This document shows positions 12,128 to 22,820 of a DNA stretch of 64,000 nt, one piece after another. The stretch spans positions 6,324,001-6,388,000 of the forward strand of contig JAULSN010000001.1 in NCBI GenBank assembly GCA_033439765.1, written 5' to 3'. This stretch comes from Lasiosphaeria ovina (Eukaryota; Ascomycota; Sordariomycetes; Sordariales; Lasiosphaeriaceae). A program made the position numbers and the translations under genes. The notes beneath the pieces are model-generated. The model was not told the origin of the DNA. It ran no database searches and worked only from the letters and a program-made list of their open reading frames with translations. Numbering within the stretch: position 1 is the first letter of the stretch; every line of letters begins with the position of its first letter.

Positions 12128-13771
12128 TTTTTTTTTTTTTTTCTCATTACGCGTATGCAGCCCGTAGGGCTATGACGCGGCCTATTTAAGCTATAGACGG
12201 CTACTTAGAAAGTTATAAGGAAAGACTAGTCTAATAGGGCATACTAGAGGTAGAAAATCCTAGGCGAAGTATAATTCCGGTTCCGTGTACGTTTTTCAAG
12301 TCAAAGCGTATAAGGTATCATGTACCTAAGAGGAGGGTAAGGAAGGAAAGGAGAGGAAGGGTAATTAAGCTAAGCTATCTATTTTGTAGTAGTTTTAAAA
12401 CTAACTGCAAGATAGTAGCTAGGGAATCCTCGCGTAGCTGGCGGACTAGTTGGCGGGCTACCTAGCGGGCTGGTTGGCCGGCTGGGTGGCCGGCTGCCTT
12501 GCGAATTGGCTGCCTACTAGCAACCTCGGCGTAGGTAGGCCGCTGCCGAGGCGAGGAAACGGCTTGAGAGTATTGTGGGCCTAGTTCCGGGCCTGAGGGA
12601 GGTCTTTGGGGGCACTTCAAGGCCCAGGCTTAGTGTAGGCCACTACAGTTGGTACAACTAGGTGGCTTTTTTGTTGCTTTTTCCTGGCACTACGTTAAGA
12701 GGTGGCCTGGCCTACTACAGAAGCCACAGATCTGGGGTCCAGTACAAGTGCTAGCGATATAGCCGAAGCCAAAGCATCGGTAGCACTATATTACCCCTAA
12801 TCTAGGTTTTCCAGTAGGTAGGGCTGGCTGTATAGCTGGCTGTGTGGCTGGCTATATGGCTGGCTGTGTGGCTGGCTGCGTAGCTGGCTGTGTGGCCGGC
12901 TGCGTGGCTGGCTGCGTGGCTGGCTGTGTGGCCGGCTGCGTGGCTGGCTACGTGGCTGGCTACGTGGCTGGCTACGTGGCTATCTTTATGGCTGTGGCTA
13001 GCTGTATGGCCGGCTTGGGAGCCTGCTTTTCGAAGGCTCGTACTCGGAGAGCTTATACCCCGAGAGCCATATGCTTCATACAGTTGAAAAGGACCTTTAT
13101 AGTAATATAGGGATATATATCTTCTTTTCCTTCGTAGTTCCATTCCATAAGCTAGTCAAATAGTAGATATAGCCACATTATAGCCATATCTTCCTATAGG
13201 TCCTTTGGAATGATATCCTCAATTTTAGTATCTTCTTCGTAGGGGCTTTTTGCCTCGAGGGGGTTCTTCTTCAAGCGGTTCGCTATATAGCTAGCTATAT
13301 AGGTAGCTACGTAGGTGGCTACGTGGTTGGTGGCTGCGTGGTTGGCTGCGGGGTTGGTGGCTGTTTGGTTAGCTGCGGGGTGGGTGGCTGTGGCTGTGGC
13401 TGTGGCTGTGACTGTGGCTTTGGCTGCGGGGTTGGCTTTGTGGGTGGTGGATTTTTGGGTGGCTTTTTGGGTGGCTTTTTTGGTGGCATTTGCTTGGCTG
13501 ATTCTAGCCCATTGGGTTAAGGTGGGGCTTTCGGGAAGGTCGGGAAGTCTCGTGATTTACGGTGGGTCCGGCAGGTCGTCTGAAGAATCTTCATCGTCGG
13601 TCTTTGGGCCCAATTGCTTTGCTTTTCGACCCTCTATGCGCCCGCGCAACTGGCCGCGCGGTGCAGCTATTACGTATGCGTTGAGAGCTAGTCGAGGGCA
13701 ATTGATTAATATCGCTTTCGTCGATTTTGGTACTATTTTGAACCAAATGCGAGTCTTCGTGTTTCTGTGTT
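12128..13771 (-). mobile_element. Gag-only retroelement copy B1 (RIP-damaged)
   Basis: On the plus strand it begins with the poly(T) complement of the poly(A) tail at 12128-12142. The shared 3' tail, the degraded zinc-knuckle and alanine/threonine/glutamine repeat frame, and a 5' end near 13771 (complement of GAACACAGAAACACGAAG) follow. Many CAG and TGG codons are TAG. Its tail is a mosaic of the two tail subtypes. No clear target duplication was found. Confidence 0.8.
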
Positions 13772-13781
13772 CCGCTTTGTC

Positions 13782-13948
13782 CCTAGCCTAGTTGTTTAAC
13801 CAAGCGGAAAAAAAAGGCCGTTGAATTTGACTCGGTAAAGACCGAATTAATCCACTTCCATATAAAAAGGAAGCTAATAGTTAACTCGATTACTATTGGA
13901 GGCTCAGAGTTCAAGCCTAAGGAAGTAGTCAAGTAGCTGGGGATCTAC
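13782..13948 (+). mobile_element. LINE ORF2 fragment (left half of a split copy)
   Basis: The sequence matches the part of L1 ORF2 just after the reverse transcriptase palm, from LFNQAEKK through KWLGI, with RIP-like stops. It ends in GGGGATCTAC (13939-13948) immediately before B2. The continuation of the same LINE, starting with the same ten bases, is at 34382 after B6. Confidence 0.8.
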
Positions 13949-15671
13949 TTTTTTTTTTTTTCTCTCATTACGCGTATGCAGCCCGTAGGGCTATGACGCG
14001 GCCTATTTAAGCTATAGACGGCTATCTAGAAAGTTATAAGGAAAGACTAATCTAATAGGGCATACTAGACGTAGAAAATCCTAGCCAAAGTCCTATACAA
14101 AGTAAGGTTCTTATTCCGTATACGTTTTTCAAGTCAAAGCGGGTAAGGTATCATATACCTAAAAGGAGGGTAAAAGAGGAAAGGAGAGGGAGGGTAATCA
14201 AGCTAAGCTATCTATTTTGTAGTAGTTTTAAAACTAACTACAAGATAGTAGCTAGGGAATCCTCGCGTAGCTGGCGGACTGGTTGGCGGGCTACCTGGCG
14301 GGCTGGTTGACCGGCTGGTTGGCCGGCGGGCTTGCGAATTGGCTGCCTACTAGTAACCTCGGCGTAGGTAGGCCGCTGCCGAGGCGAGGATGCGGCTTGA
14401 AAGCGTTGTGGGCCTGGTTTCAGGCCTGGTTCCGGACCTGGTTCCGGGCTTGAGGGAGGCCTTTGGGGGCACTTCAAGGCCCAGGCTTGGTGTAGTCCAC
14501 TACAGTTGATGCAACTAGGCGGCTTTTTTGTTGCTTTTTCCTGGCACTGCGTTGAGAGGTGACCTGGCTTACTACAGAAGCCACAGATCTGGGGTCCAGT
14601 ACAAGTGCTAGCGATATGGCCGAAGCCAAAGCATCGGTAGCACTGTATTACCCCTGATCTAGGTTTTCCAGTAGGTAAGGCTGGCTGCGTGGTTGGCTGC
14701 GTGGCTGGCTGTGTGGCTGGCTGCGTGGCTGACTGAGTGGCTTGCTGCGTGGCTAGCTGTGTGGCTGGCTGTATGGCCGGCTGTGTGGCCGGCTGCGTAG
14801 CCGGCTGCGTAGCTGGCTGCGTGGCTGGCTGCGTGGCTGGCTGCGTGGCTGGCTGTGTGGCTGGCTACGTAGTCGGCTTAGGGGCCTGCTTTTCGAGGGC
14901 TCGTACCCGGAGGGCTTGTACCCCGAGAGCCATGTGCTTCATATAGTTGAAAAGGACCTTTATCGTATCGTAGGGATATATATCTTCTTTTCCTTCGTGG
15001 TTCCATTTCATGAGCTGGTCGAATAGTAGATATGGCCACATTATAGCCATATCTTCCCATAGGTCCTTTGGAATGATATCCTCAATTTTAGTATCTTCTT
15101 CGTAGGGGCTTTTTGCCTCGAGAGGGTTCTTCTTCAAGCGGTTCCCTATATAGCTAGCTATATAGGTAGCTGCGTGGTTGGCTGCGTGGTTGGTGGCTGC
15201 GTGGTTGGTAGCTGCGTGGTTGGCTGCGTGGTTGGTGGCTGCGTGGTTGGCTGCGGGGTTGGTAGCTGTTTGGTTGGCTACGGGGTGGGTGGCTGTGGCT
15301 GTGGCTGTGACTGTGGCTTTGGCTGCGGGGTTGGCTTTGTGGGTGGTGGATTTTTGGGTGGCTTTTTGGGTGGCTTTTTTGGTGGCTTTTGCTTGGCTTA
15401 TCCTAGCCCATTGGGTTAAGGTGGGGCTTTCGGGAAGGTCGGGAAGTCTCGTGATCTACGGTGGGTCCGGCAGGTCGTCTAAAGAATCTTCATCGTCGGT
15501 CTCTGGGCCCAATTGCTTTGCTTTTCGACCCTCCATACGCCCGCGTAACTGGCCGCGCGGTGCAGCCATTGTGTAGGCGTTGAGAGCTAGTCGAGGGCAA
15601 TTGATTAATGTCGCTTTCGTCGATTTTGGTACTATTTTGAACCAAATACGAGTCTTCGTGTTTCTGTATTC
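13949..15671 (-). mobile_element. Gag-only retroelement copy B2 (RIP-damaged)
   Basis: Poly(T) at 13949-13961 is followed by the second tail subtype (CTTACTTTGTATAGGAC on the element strand), zinc-knuckle region, repeats and the 5' end near 15671. The frame is broken by several stops. Its left flank is LINE and its right flank is a gypsy LTR, which do not belong to one insertion site. Confidence 0.8.
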
Positions 15672-15757
15672 TTGTTCATTCTTTATATCTACTTCTCAGA
15701 CCCCCAGTACCTATATACGATATAACCTTGACCCATATAGTCGAGCGGTTTGTAATA
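15672..15757 (+). mobile_element. Gypsy LTR 3'-end fragment
   Basis: This matches the last part of the LTRs at 54103-54535 and 38021-38328 and ends GTCGAGCGGTTTGTAATA, where GTAATA is the RIP-shifted GTAACA terminus. It directly follows the 5' end of B2. Confidence 0.7.
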
Positions 15758-16539
15758 AGGGCCTCTAGTTACCCTATTTTCGTAGTTAGCGGTATTCTCT
15801 AGCCTAGTGGCCTTTCTTATTATAGTTATTATAGGTATCGTTCGTCTTATCGCGAGGTGGGCGTACCTACTATACTAGGTTCTAAAGAAGTACTCTAACG
15901 CTTTCGTCTATTAGTCCTAGGTATATACCTAAAGCTATTAAAGGTATAGCCCTCTTCTTCTTATCGTTAGGCTTATTACCCTAGCGGCTATAGTAGCCTC
16001 CTATTAATCGTCCGTCCTTCTTTTCTTAGCGCTTCTTACTTTTATACTAGAACCATCGGTCGTCGATATTAATTACCGCGTCGATATACTTCCGTAGTAT
16101 CTCCGGGCGAGGCGTCTTATAGAGTTCGTCCTTAACGTAGTCCTTCAGGCTATCGTAGAACGTAAGTAGCTATCCCTAAACTAACTACTCAAGACGTAGT
16201 ATATAGGTCTAGAACTTAACCGTATACTCAGCTACTAAGCGAGTCTATCTTAGCCTCTTAATCTACTCTTCGGCCTTCCTCTAGATATAGCATTCCGCGA
16301 AGAATTCCCCTATTAGCCTAAGGACTCCCTCTGCTCCCTTCTGGATGGTAGCCTGGATTTCGGGGTTCCTATTTCTTACTACTTACGCTAGCGCCTTCTA
16401 GTATGGCTCGAACTAAACGGCTGCTTTTCCGACGAGTCGCGTTCCGACGTACGTTACTCCGTCCTTCTAGAGCGGGATTTCGTTAATATTATACGTTAGG
16501 AAGGAGAGTACTGAATCCTTCTAATTCTCGAACTAAGAG
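15758..16539 (-). pseudogene. Gypsy gag-region remnant, RIP-damaged
   Basis: The minus strand shows a long broken frame rich in charged residues, resembling a fungal Ty3/gypsy gag, with most stops being TAG or TAA in positions where CAG or CAA would fit. It is cut by copy B3; the N-terminal gag part and 5' LTR lie on the far side at 19024-19692. The gag assignment is by layout (next to the LTR) rather than by a firm motif. Confidence 0.5.
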
Positions 16540-16640
16540 AGAACAGAAACACGAAGACTCGCATTTGGTTCAAAACAGCACCAAAATCGACGAAAGCGAC
16601 ATCAATCAATTGCCCTCGACTAGCTCTCAACGCATACGCA

Positions 16641-17990
16641 ATGGCTGCACCGCGCGGCCAGTTGCGCGGGCGTATAGAGGGTCGAAAAGCAAAGCAATTG
16701 GGCCCAAAGACCGACGATGAAGATTCTTCAGACGACCTGCCGGACCCACCGCAGATCACGAGACTTCCCGACCTTCCCGAAAGCCCCACCTTAACCCAAT
16801 GGGCTAGAATCAGCCAAGCAAAAGCCACCAAAAAAGCCACCCAAAAAGCCACCCAAAAATCCACCACCCACAAAGCCAACCCGGCAACCAAAGCCACAGT
16901 CACAGCCACCAACCCCGCAGCCAACCATGCAGCCACCAACCCCGCAGCCAACCACGCAGCCACCAACCCCGCAGCCAACCACGCAGCCACTAACCCCGCA
17001 GCCAACCACGCAGCCACCAACCCCGCAGCCAACCACGCAGCCAACCACGCAGCCACCAACCACGCAGCCACCAACCACGCAGCCACCCACGCAGCTACCT
17101 ATATAGCTAGCTATATAGGGAACCGCTTGAAGAAGAACCCCCTCGAGGCAAAAAGCCCTTACGAAGAAGATACTAAAATTGAGGATATCATTCCAAAGGA
17201 CCTATGGGAAGATATGGCTATAATGTGGCCATATCTACCATTCGACCAGCTCATGAAATGGAACCACGAAGGAAAAGAAGATATATATCCCTACGATACG
17301 ATAAAGGTCCTTTTTAACTGTATGAAGCATATGGCTCTCGGGGTACAGGCTCTCCGAGTACGAGCCTTTGAAAAGCAGGCTTCTAAGCCGGCCACGCAGC
17401 CAGCCACGCAGCCAGCCACGCAGCCAGCTACGCAGCCGGCCACACAGCCGGCCATACGGCCAGCCACACAGCCAGCCACGCAGCCAGCCACTCAGTCAGC
17501 CACGCAGCCAGCCACACAGCCAGCCACACAGCCAGCCACACAGCCAGTCACACAACCAGCCACACAGCCAGCCCTACCTACTGGAAAACCTAGATCAGGG
17601 GTAATACAATGCTACCGATGCTTTGGCTTCGGCCATATCGCTAGCACTTGTACTGGACCCCAGATCTGTGGCTTCTGTAGTAGGCCAGGCCACCTCTCAA
17701 CGCAATGCCAGGAAAAAGCAACAAAAAAGCCGCCTAGTTGCATCAACTGTAGTGGCCTACATCAAGCCTGGGCCTTGAAGTGCCCCCAAAGACCTCCCTC
17801 AGGCCCGGAACCAGGCCCACAACGCTCTCAAGCCGCATCCTCGCCTCAGCAGCGGCCTACCTACGCCGAGGTTGCTAGTAGGCAGCCAATTCGCAAGCCC
17901 GCCGGCCAACCAGCCGGTCAACCAGCCCGCCAGGTAGCCCGCCAACCAGTCCGCCAGCTACGCGAGGATTCCCTAGCTACTATCTTGTAG
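16641..17990 (+). CDS. Gag/ORF1-like zinc-knuckle protein of B3 (449 aa)
   Basis: This is probably an RNA-binding nucleocapsid-like protein of a retroelement. The N-terminus is charged (KTDDEDSSDDLPDPP), then comes a repeat of Asn/Ala/Thr/His units (AANHAATNP). A conserved non-repetitive block from YIASYIGNRLKKNP through IIPKDLWEDMAIMWPYLP to HMALGVQALRVRAFEKQ follows, then (ATQP)n repeats. Three zinc knuckles come next: CYRCFGFGHIASTC and CGFCSRPGHLSTQC (both CX2CX4HX4C) and CINCSGLHQAWALKC (CX2CX3HX6C). The basic tail contains PTYAEV. No reverse transcriptase or endonuclease frame follows in this element. I do not recognise the central block. The knuckle set resembles that of the LINE ORF1 in this window, hence the call. 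Confidence 0.8.
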   Translation: MAAPRGQLRGRIEGRKAKQLGPKTDDEDSSDDLPDPPQITRLPDLPESPTLTQWARISQAKATKKATQKATQKSTTHKANPATKATVTATNPAANHAATNPAANHAATNPAANHAATNPAANHAATNPAANHAANHAATNHAATNHAATHAATYIASYIGNRLKKNPLEAKSPYEEDTKIEDIIPKDLWEDMAIMWPYLPFDQLMKWNHEGKEDIYPYDTIKVLFNCMKHMALGVQALRVRAFEKQASKPATQPATQPATQPATQPATQPAIRPATQPATQPATQSATQPATQPATQPATQPVTQPATQPALPTGKPRSGVIQCYRCFGFGHIASTCTGPQICGFCSRPGHLSTQCQEKATKKPPSCINCSGLHQAWALKCPQRPPSGPEPGPQRSQAASSPQQRPTYAEVASRQPIRKPAGQPAGQPARQVARQPVRQLREDSLATIL

Positions 17991-18097
17991 TTGGTTTTAA
18001 AACTACTACAAAATAGATAGCTTAGCTTAATTACCCTCTCTCCCTTTCCTTACTTACCCTCCTTTTAGGTATATGATACCTTACACGCTTTGACTTG

Positions 18098-18850
18098 TGT
18101 TAAAGTATGGCTAGTTACTAGGGTTGTAGGTCCTGAAGTGCAGGGCACTGTAGTAGCTGTGTTGGAGTTGTGAGTGTTGTGGCTGTTGTGTGGTGCTGAG
18201 GGCGCTATACCTAGATTGTTTACTTTGCCCCACAGCACCCTCTCGAAACCCCTATACGTCTTGGCACACGTAAGACAAGCCCACTAGAAGACTATAGAAT
18301 ACAGAGCTGTCTACGAAGCCTGTGGGCCTCTAGAACCTTCTAGAGAGCCCACCTTAGGTCTATATAGACCTGTCCTTTCTCTTAGATAGATTTCCTTAAG
18401 CAAGCAAGCAAGCCTCTTATTGTAAGTACAAAAGAAAGCAACAAGTAAGCACTACACTCACCACTCTTTGTACTATACTTCTTCTATAATACAACTCCTC
18501 TCTATCTTCTTCAGCACCCACAGTTGGTCCCGAAGACCCTGACTACAGGGCAGAGTCCCCTACAGCCTACGAGGTAGACTGCTGAGCAGAGTCCTCACAG
18601 TCTGAGTGGCAGGCCTGTAGCAGAGTTCTACAGACCTATAGTCAGTCAGCCTACTTCCCTCAGTGCCTTGCAGAAGCACTGTTGTATCGGACCGTAGGGC
18701 ACAGCTCCCTACAGTCTACCCTGCACTTGATCGACCTACCTTGCACTTGGTTCCCGATATACGCTACACGCCTTGCTTCCGCTGCGCCTGCTGCCCTGCG
18801 CACCCTGTATAGGTGCTGAGTTCAGGCCTATACAGGAACGTAGTTCAACA
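18098..18850 (+). mobile_element. Solo LTR (753 bp) with ACTTG target duplication
   Basis: It starts TGTTAAAG and ends TTCAACA, so the termini are TGTT...AACA. ACTTG occurs at 18093-18097 and again at 18851-18855. Without the insert, the B tail reads through exactly as in the other copies. The sequence is unlike the TGTTAC-type gypsy LTRs here, so it is a different family; strand is arbitrary. Confidence 0.85.
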
Positions 18851-19023
18851 ACTTGAAAAAAGTACACGGAACCGGAATTATACTTCGTCTAGGATTTTCT
18901 ACTTCTAGTATGCCCTATTAGATTAGTCTTTCCTTATAACCTTTTGAGTAGCCGTCTATAGCTTAAATAGGCCGCGTTATAGCCCTACGGGCTGCATACG
19001 CGTAATGAGAAAAAAAAAAAAAA

Positions 19024-19197
19024 TCCGGCCTTACTACTACTACTATTAGATTCGTCGTCGCTAAACGATCTAACTTCTTCTTCTAGCTTAGTATCTAGAA
19101 GGACCGTATCCTCTCTAGGTATAGCTAGGTTATCGTATATATAAGAGCACTCTATTCAATCAATACCAAGGGTCTCAGAAAAAGGAAGTAAGTAACG
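19024..19197 (-). pseudogene. Gypsy gag N-terminal remnant
   Basis: The minus strand encodes an acidic, serine-rich stretch (DDESNSSSS-like) just downstream of the 5' LTR end and primer-binding-site region. It matches 53844-54102 next to the other minus-strand LTR. Confidence 0.55.
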
Positions 19198-19692
19198 TAT
19201 TACAAACCGCTCGACTATATGGGTCAAGGTTATATCGTACACAGGCACTAGGGGTCTGAGAAGTAGATATAAAGAATGAATAAAGGGCAAGCTCCTATTA
19301 TACGGATAATATAGTTAAACTAGGTTTACCACTTAAAGTATATGAGTATAGAGAATGTATATTACTTACTTGAGGAACCAAGCAAGCTCTATCTAAGACC
19401 GTGGTTACGGTTATCGTATATATATCTATCTTCAGTAGCTAATAAGAGCCCAGCTCTTACTTACCCACCGTATCGGTATTACCCATTACTAAGCAGTACC
19501 AGGTGGTCGGGCAACCGCTTACCCGGTGCTAAGTAATACCCTCCTACCGGGCACATCCTGATTAGTCGGGCAACTACGCGCCCGGCGCTAGTCAAGCTTT
19601 CCTCGCCGGGCATACGCTGATTGGCAGGGCGGGTCCCGCACCGGACCTCCCCGTACGTGTAGGCTGCCCAGTATGTGACGGGATCCGTAATA
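19198..19692 (-). mobile_element. Gypsy LTR (495 bp), TGTTAC type
   Basis: On the minus strand it begins TATTACGGATCCCGTCAC and ends GTAATA, the RIP-shifted forms of TGTTAC and GTAACA. It matches 54103-54535 and 32325-32655. It abuts LINE ORF1 sequence at 19693, so it inserted into a LINE. Confidence 0.8.
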
Positions 19693-19730
19693 TAAAGGCC
19701 CCTCAAAAGCCCAGAAGTTCTATAAATATA
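19693..19730 (+). mobile_element. LINE ORF1 fragment left of MULE M1
   Basis: Thirty-eight bases matching L1 ORF1 (complement of about 46395-46430). The LINE frame resumes at 26450 after the MULE, with the ten bases TATAAATATA/CATAAATATA duplicated. Confidence 0.75.
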
Positions 19731-21144
19731 AGCGAGTCTCCTACAACCGTAAGAACGTCCCCAGTTACTACCGTAGGTATATAGGCGCTAAGACTTTATA
19801 GCTCACCGCCTATAAAAATACTACATTTTATAGCCAAAATTACCACATTCGCTGGCCGCCCCGCTCCAAGCGCTGGTAACGTAGTTGTACCGTAATTGCA
19901 CCTCGCCGCCGTCGCCAACGTTAATATACTTCCAAATACGGTAATTCCAGCTCAGGACCGTAGATTCGTTCAAATCGTTCAAATCTATAGTAAAAAGCGA
20001 AGCTGACTTCGTTAATTCTGATTACGTAACAGGGCCAAAAATGCAATAAAAAACTGCAGGCCTGCTTATAACTACTCATAACTGCATGTAACTATATGTA
20101 ACTGATAGCCTTACTGATCTATGCCTTCTAATGCCCGGGTAGTCGGTTGCGGGACCCTTCCACTACGTGTAGGCCGTATAATACGACCTTCAGCCACTAT
20201 AGAGGCTATAGGGCCGCGTGAAGCTCGTGATGTTATGCCGCCCCGGCCAATACGCTGCGTGCGTTGGTGTTGAGTCCTGCCGGCCCGGCTCCCTATGCCC
20301 TGAGTGCTTGTTGCCCGGCCTCCCCGGCTCCCTGTGCCCCGGTTACCACGGCGAGCCGAGTCAAGGTTGTTGACGGTACGGCGGGCAGGCTACGTAGGTG
20401 CCTGGCTCAGTTTATCGATATCGTCGTTATCGTCGTTATCGTTAAGACTAATACCCTCCTACTATGAGGGATTCCGTCTAATAGAAGGCATAAGCTCGGA
20501 CTGCCTGCCGGGCTGAGTAGTCGGGACTCGCGGCGCGTTCGGCTCGGCTGCAAATACGGAAGTATTACGCGGCCTGCCCCGAAGATGTTAAACTCTATCG
20601 AAGTCTTAGTACCGTAGGTACTCGTCTTCGTTAAGGATTGACCTTTCTAGGTACTAATATGGATGGAAATTAACCTTTTAAAGCCGTAGAGTACCTACGT
20701 AGTGACGTTCGAGAAGCTCATAAGAGCAAGGTATACTATACTACGCCCGGAAGCTGCCGGTACAAGGCTCGAGGGGTCTCGGGCGGTCTTCCAGTACCGG
20801 TTATATCTTTTTGTACTATTGAATAACGCGGTTAAGGGCTTTATAATATATATTAAAGGGAGCCTCGCCTAGCCACTGATTTCCTAGGCGAATATGGTTC
20901 TATTAATTACGAGTCTCCTTATTATAAGCTTCCTTTATACCCTCCACTATATTAAAGCTCTATTATATAGTCTAATTAACTGAACTATTACCGGTAATAA
21001 CGTATAACTTGAAGAGCCTATTAATAGACTTAACTAGTGTAAGAACACAGAAACACGAAGACTCGCATTTGGTTCAAAACAGCACCAAAATCGACGAAAG
21101 CGACATTAATCAATTGCCCTCGACTAGCTCTCAACGCATAGGCA

Positions 21145-22557
21145 ATGGCTGCACCGCGCGGCCAGTTGCGCGGGCGTATAGAGGGTCGAAAAGCAAAGCA
21201 ATTGGGCCCAAAGACCGACGATGAAGATTCTTCAGACGACCTGCCGGACCCACCGCAGATCACGAGACTTCCCGACCTTCCCGAAAGCCCCACCTTAACC
21301 CAATGGGCTAGAATCAGCCAAGCAAAAGCCACCAAAAAAGCCACCCAAAAAGCCACCCAAAAATCCACCACCCACAAAGCCAACCCGGCAGCCAAAGCCA
21401 CAGTCACAGCCACGGCCATAGCCACAGCCACCAACCCCGCAGCCAACCATGCAGCCACCAACCCCGCAGCCAACCACGCAGCCACCAACCCCGCAGCCAA
21501 CCACGCAGCCACCAACCCCGCAGCCAACCACGCAGCCACCAACCACGCAGCCACCAACCCCGCAGCCAACCACGCAGCCAACCACGCAGCCACCAACCAC
21601 GCAGCCACCAACCACGCAGCCACCCACGCAGCTACCTATATAGCTAGCTATATAGGGAACCGCTTGAAGAAGAACCCCCTCGAGGCAAAAAGCCCTTACG
21701 AAGAAGATACTAAAATTGAGGATATCATTCCAAAGGACCTATGGGAAGATATGGCTATGATGTGGCCATATCTACCATTCGACCAGCTCATGAAATGGAA
21801 CCACGAAGGAAAAGAAGATATATATCCCTACGATACGATAAAGGTCCTTTTCAACTGTATGAAGCATATGGCTCTCGGAGTACAGGCTCTCCGAGTACGA
21901 GCCTTTGAAAAGCAGGCTTCTAAGCCGGCTACGCAGCCAGCCACGCAGCCAGCCACGCAGCCAGCTACGCAGCCGGCCACACAGCCGGCCATACGGCCAG
22001 CCACACAGCCAGCCACGCAGCAAGCCACTCAATCAGCCACGCAGCCAGCCACACAGCCAGCCACACAGCCAGCCACACAGCCAGTCACACAACCAGCCAC
22101 ACAGCCAGCCCTACCTACTGGAAAACCTAGATCAGGGGTAATACAATGCTACCGATGCTTTGGCTTCGGCCATATCGCTAGCACTTGTACTGGACCCCAG
22201 ATCTGTGGCTTCTGTAGTAGGCCAGGCCACCTCTCAACGCAATGCCAGGAAAAAGCAACAAAAAAGCCGCCTAGTTGCATCAACTGTAGTGGCCTACATC
22301 AAGCCTGGGCCTTGAAGTGCCCCCAAAGACCTCCCTCAGGCCCGGAACCAGGCCCACAACGCTCTCAAGCCGCATCCTCGCCTCAGCAGCGGCCTACCTA
22401 CGCCGAGGTTGCTAGTAGGCAGCCAATTCGCAAGCCCGCCGGCCAACCAGCCGGTCAACCAGCCCGCCAGGTAGCCCGCCAACCAGTCCGCCAGCTACGC
22501 GAGGATTCCCTAGCTACTATCTTGCAGTTGGTTTTAAAACTACTACAAAATAGATAG
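21145..22557 (+). CDS. Gag/ORF1-like zinc-knuckle protein of B4 (470 aa)
   Basis: Nearly the same protein as in B3 apart from a longer run of AANHAATNP units and a few substitutions (for example QQATQS for QPATQS). Domain order is the same: acidic N-terminus, Asn/Ala/Thr repeat, conserved block with IIPKDLWEDMAMMWPYLP, ATQP repeat, two CX2CX4HX4C knuckles plus one CX2CX3HX6C knuckle, and a PTYAEV-containing basic tail. It ends LQLVLKLLQNR, 21 residues past the B3 stop, because B3 has TAG where B4 has CAG. That difference is a single C-to-T change. Confidence 0.82.
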   Translation: MAAPRGQLRGRIEGRKAKQLGPKTDDEDSSDDLPDPPQITRLPDLPESPTLTQWARISQAKATKKATQKATQKSTTHKANPAAKATVTATAIATATNPAANHAATNPAANHAATNPAANHAATNPAANHAATNHAATNPAANHAANHAATNHAATNHAATHAATYIASYIGNRLKKNPLEAKSPYEEDTKIEDIIPKDLWEDMAMMWPYLPFDQLMKWNHEGKEDIYPYDTIKVLFNCMKHMALGVQALRVRAFEKQASKPATQPATQPATQPATQPATQPAIRPATQPATQQATQSATQPATQPATQPATQPVTQPATQPALPTGKPRSGVIQCYRCFGFGHIASTCTGPQICGFCSRPGHLSTQCQEKATKKPPSCINCSGLHQAWALKCPQRPPSGPEPGPQRSQAASSPQQRPTYAEVASRQPIRKPAGQPAGQPARQVARQPVRQLREDSLATILQLVLKLLQNR

Positions 22558-22603
22558 CTTAGCTTAATTACCCTCTCTCCCTTTCCTTACTTACCCTCCT
22601 TTT

Positions 22604-22808
22604 AGGTACATGATACCTTACACGCTTTGACTTGAAAAAAGTACACGGAACCGGAATTATACTTCGTCTAGGATTTTCTACTTCTAGTATGCCCTATTAG
22701 ATTAGTCTTTCCTTATAACCTTTTGAGTAGCCGTCTATAGCTTAAATAGGCCGCGTCATAGCCCTACGGGCTGCATACGCGTAATGAGAAAAAAAAAAAA
22801 AAAAAAAA
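22604..22808 (+). promoter_or_regulatory. Shared 3' tail with terminal hairpin (B elements and LINE)
   Basis: This is the reference copy of the tail found at the 3' ends of B1-B7, B9 and the LINEs L1, L2 and L3. It opens with a small hairpin (AGGTA CATGA TACCT) and closes with AGCCC TAC GGGCT at 22760-22772, about 20 bases before poly(A). By analogy with other LINEs it is probably the reverse transcriptase recognition site; that role is inferred. Confidence 0.7.
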
Positions 22809-22820
22809 GACTTAACTAGT

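Larger units (their letters stand above)
16540..19023 (+). mobile_element. Gag-only retroelement copy B3, with an inserted solo LTR
   Basis: The 5' end AACAGAAACACGAAG is at about 16540. An intact ORF (16641-17990) follows, then the C/T-rich 3' leader and the shared tail with the first subtype, ending in poly(A) at about 19010-19023. A 753-bp solo LTR sits in the tail and is flanked by ACTTG duplications. It has inserted into gypsy gag DNA. Confidence 0.85.
21039..22808 (+). mobile_element. Gag-only retroelement copy B4 (intact ORF, 12-bp target duplication)
   Basis: GACTTAACTAGT occurs at 21027-21038 and at 22809-22820, bracketing the element within MULE M1. The 5' end reads GTAAGAACACAGAAACACG, the ORF is 21145-22557, and the shared tail (about 22604-22790) is of the first subtype and ends in poly(A). 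This is the cleanest complete copy in the window. Confidence 0.9.

Noticed and set aside
12844..13110. Frames with (CVAG)n, such as MAGCVAGCVAG, and (VAVA)n
   Set aside because: They are the reverse-strand reading of the ATQP and Ala-Thr coding arrays in the gag-only element and LINE ORF1. The same shadows recur at every copy and have no independent support.
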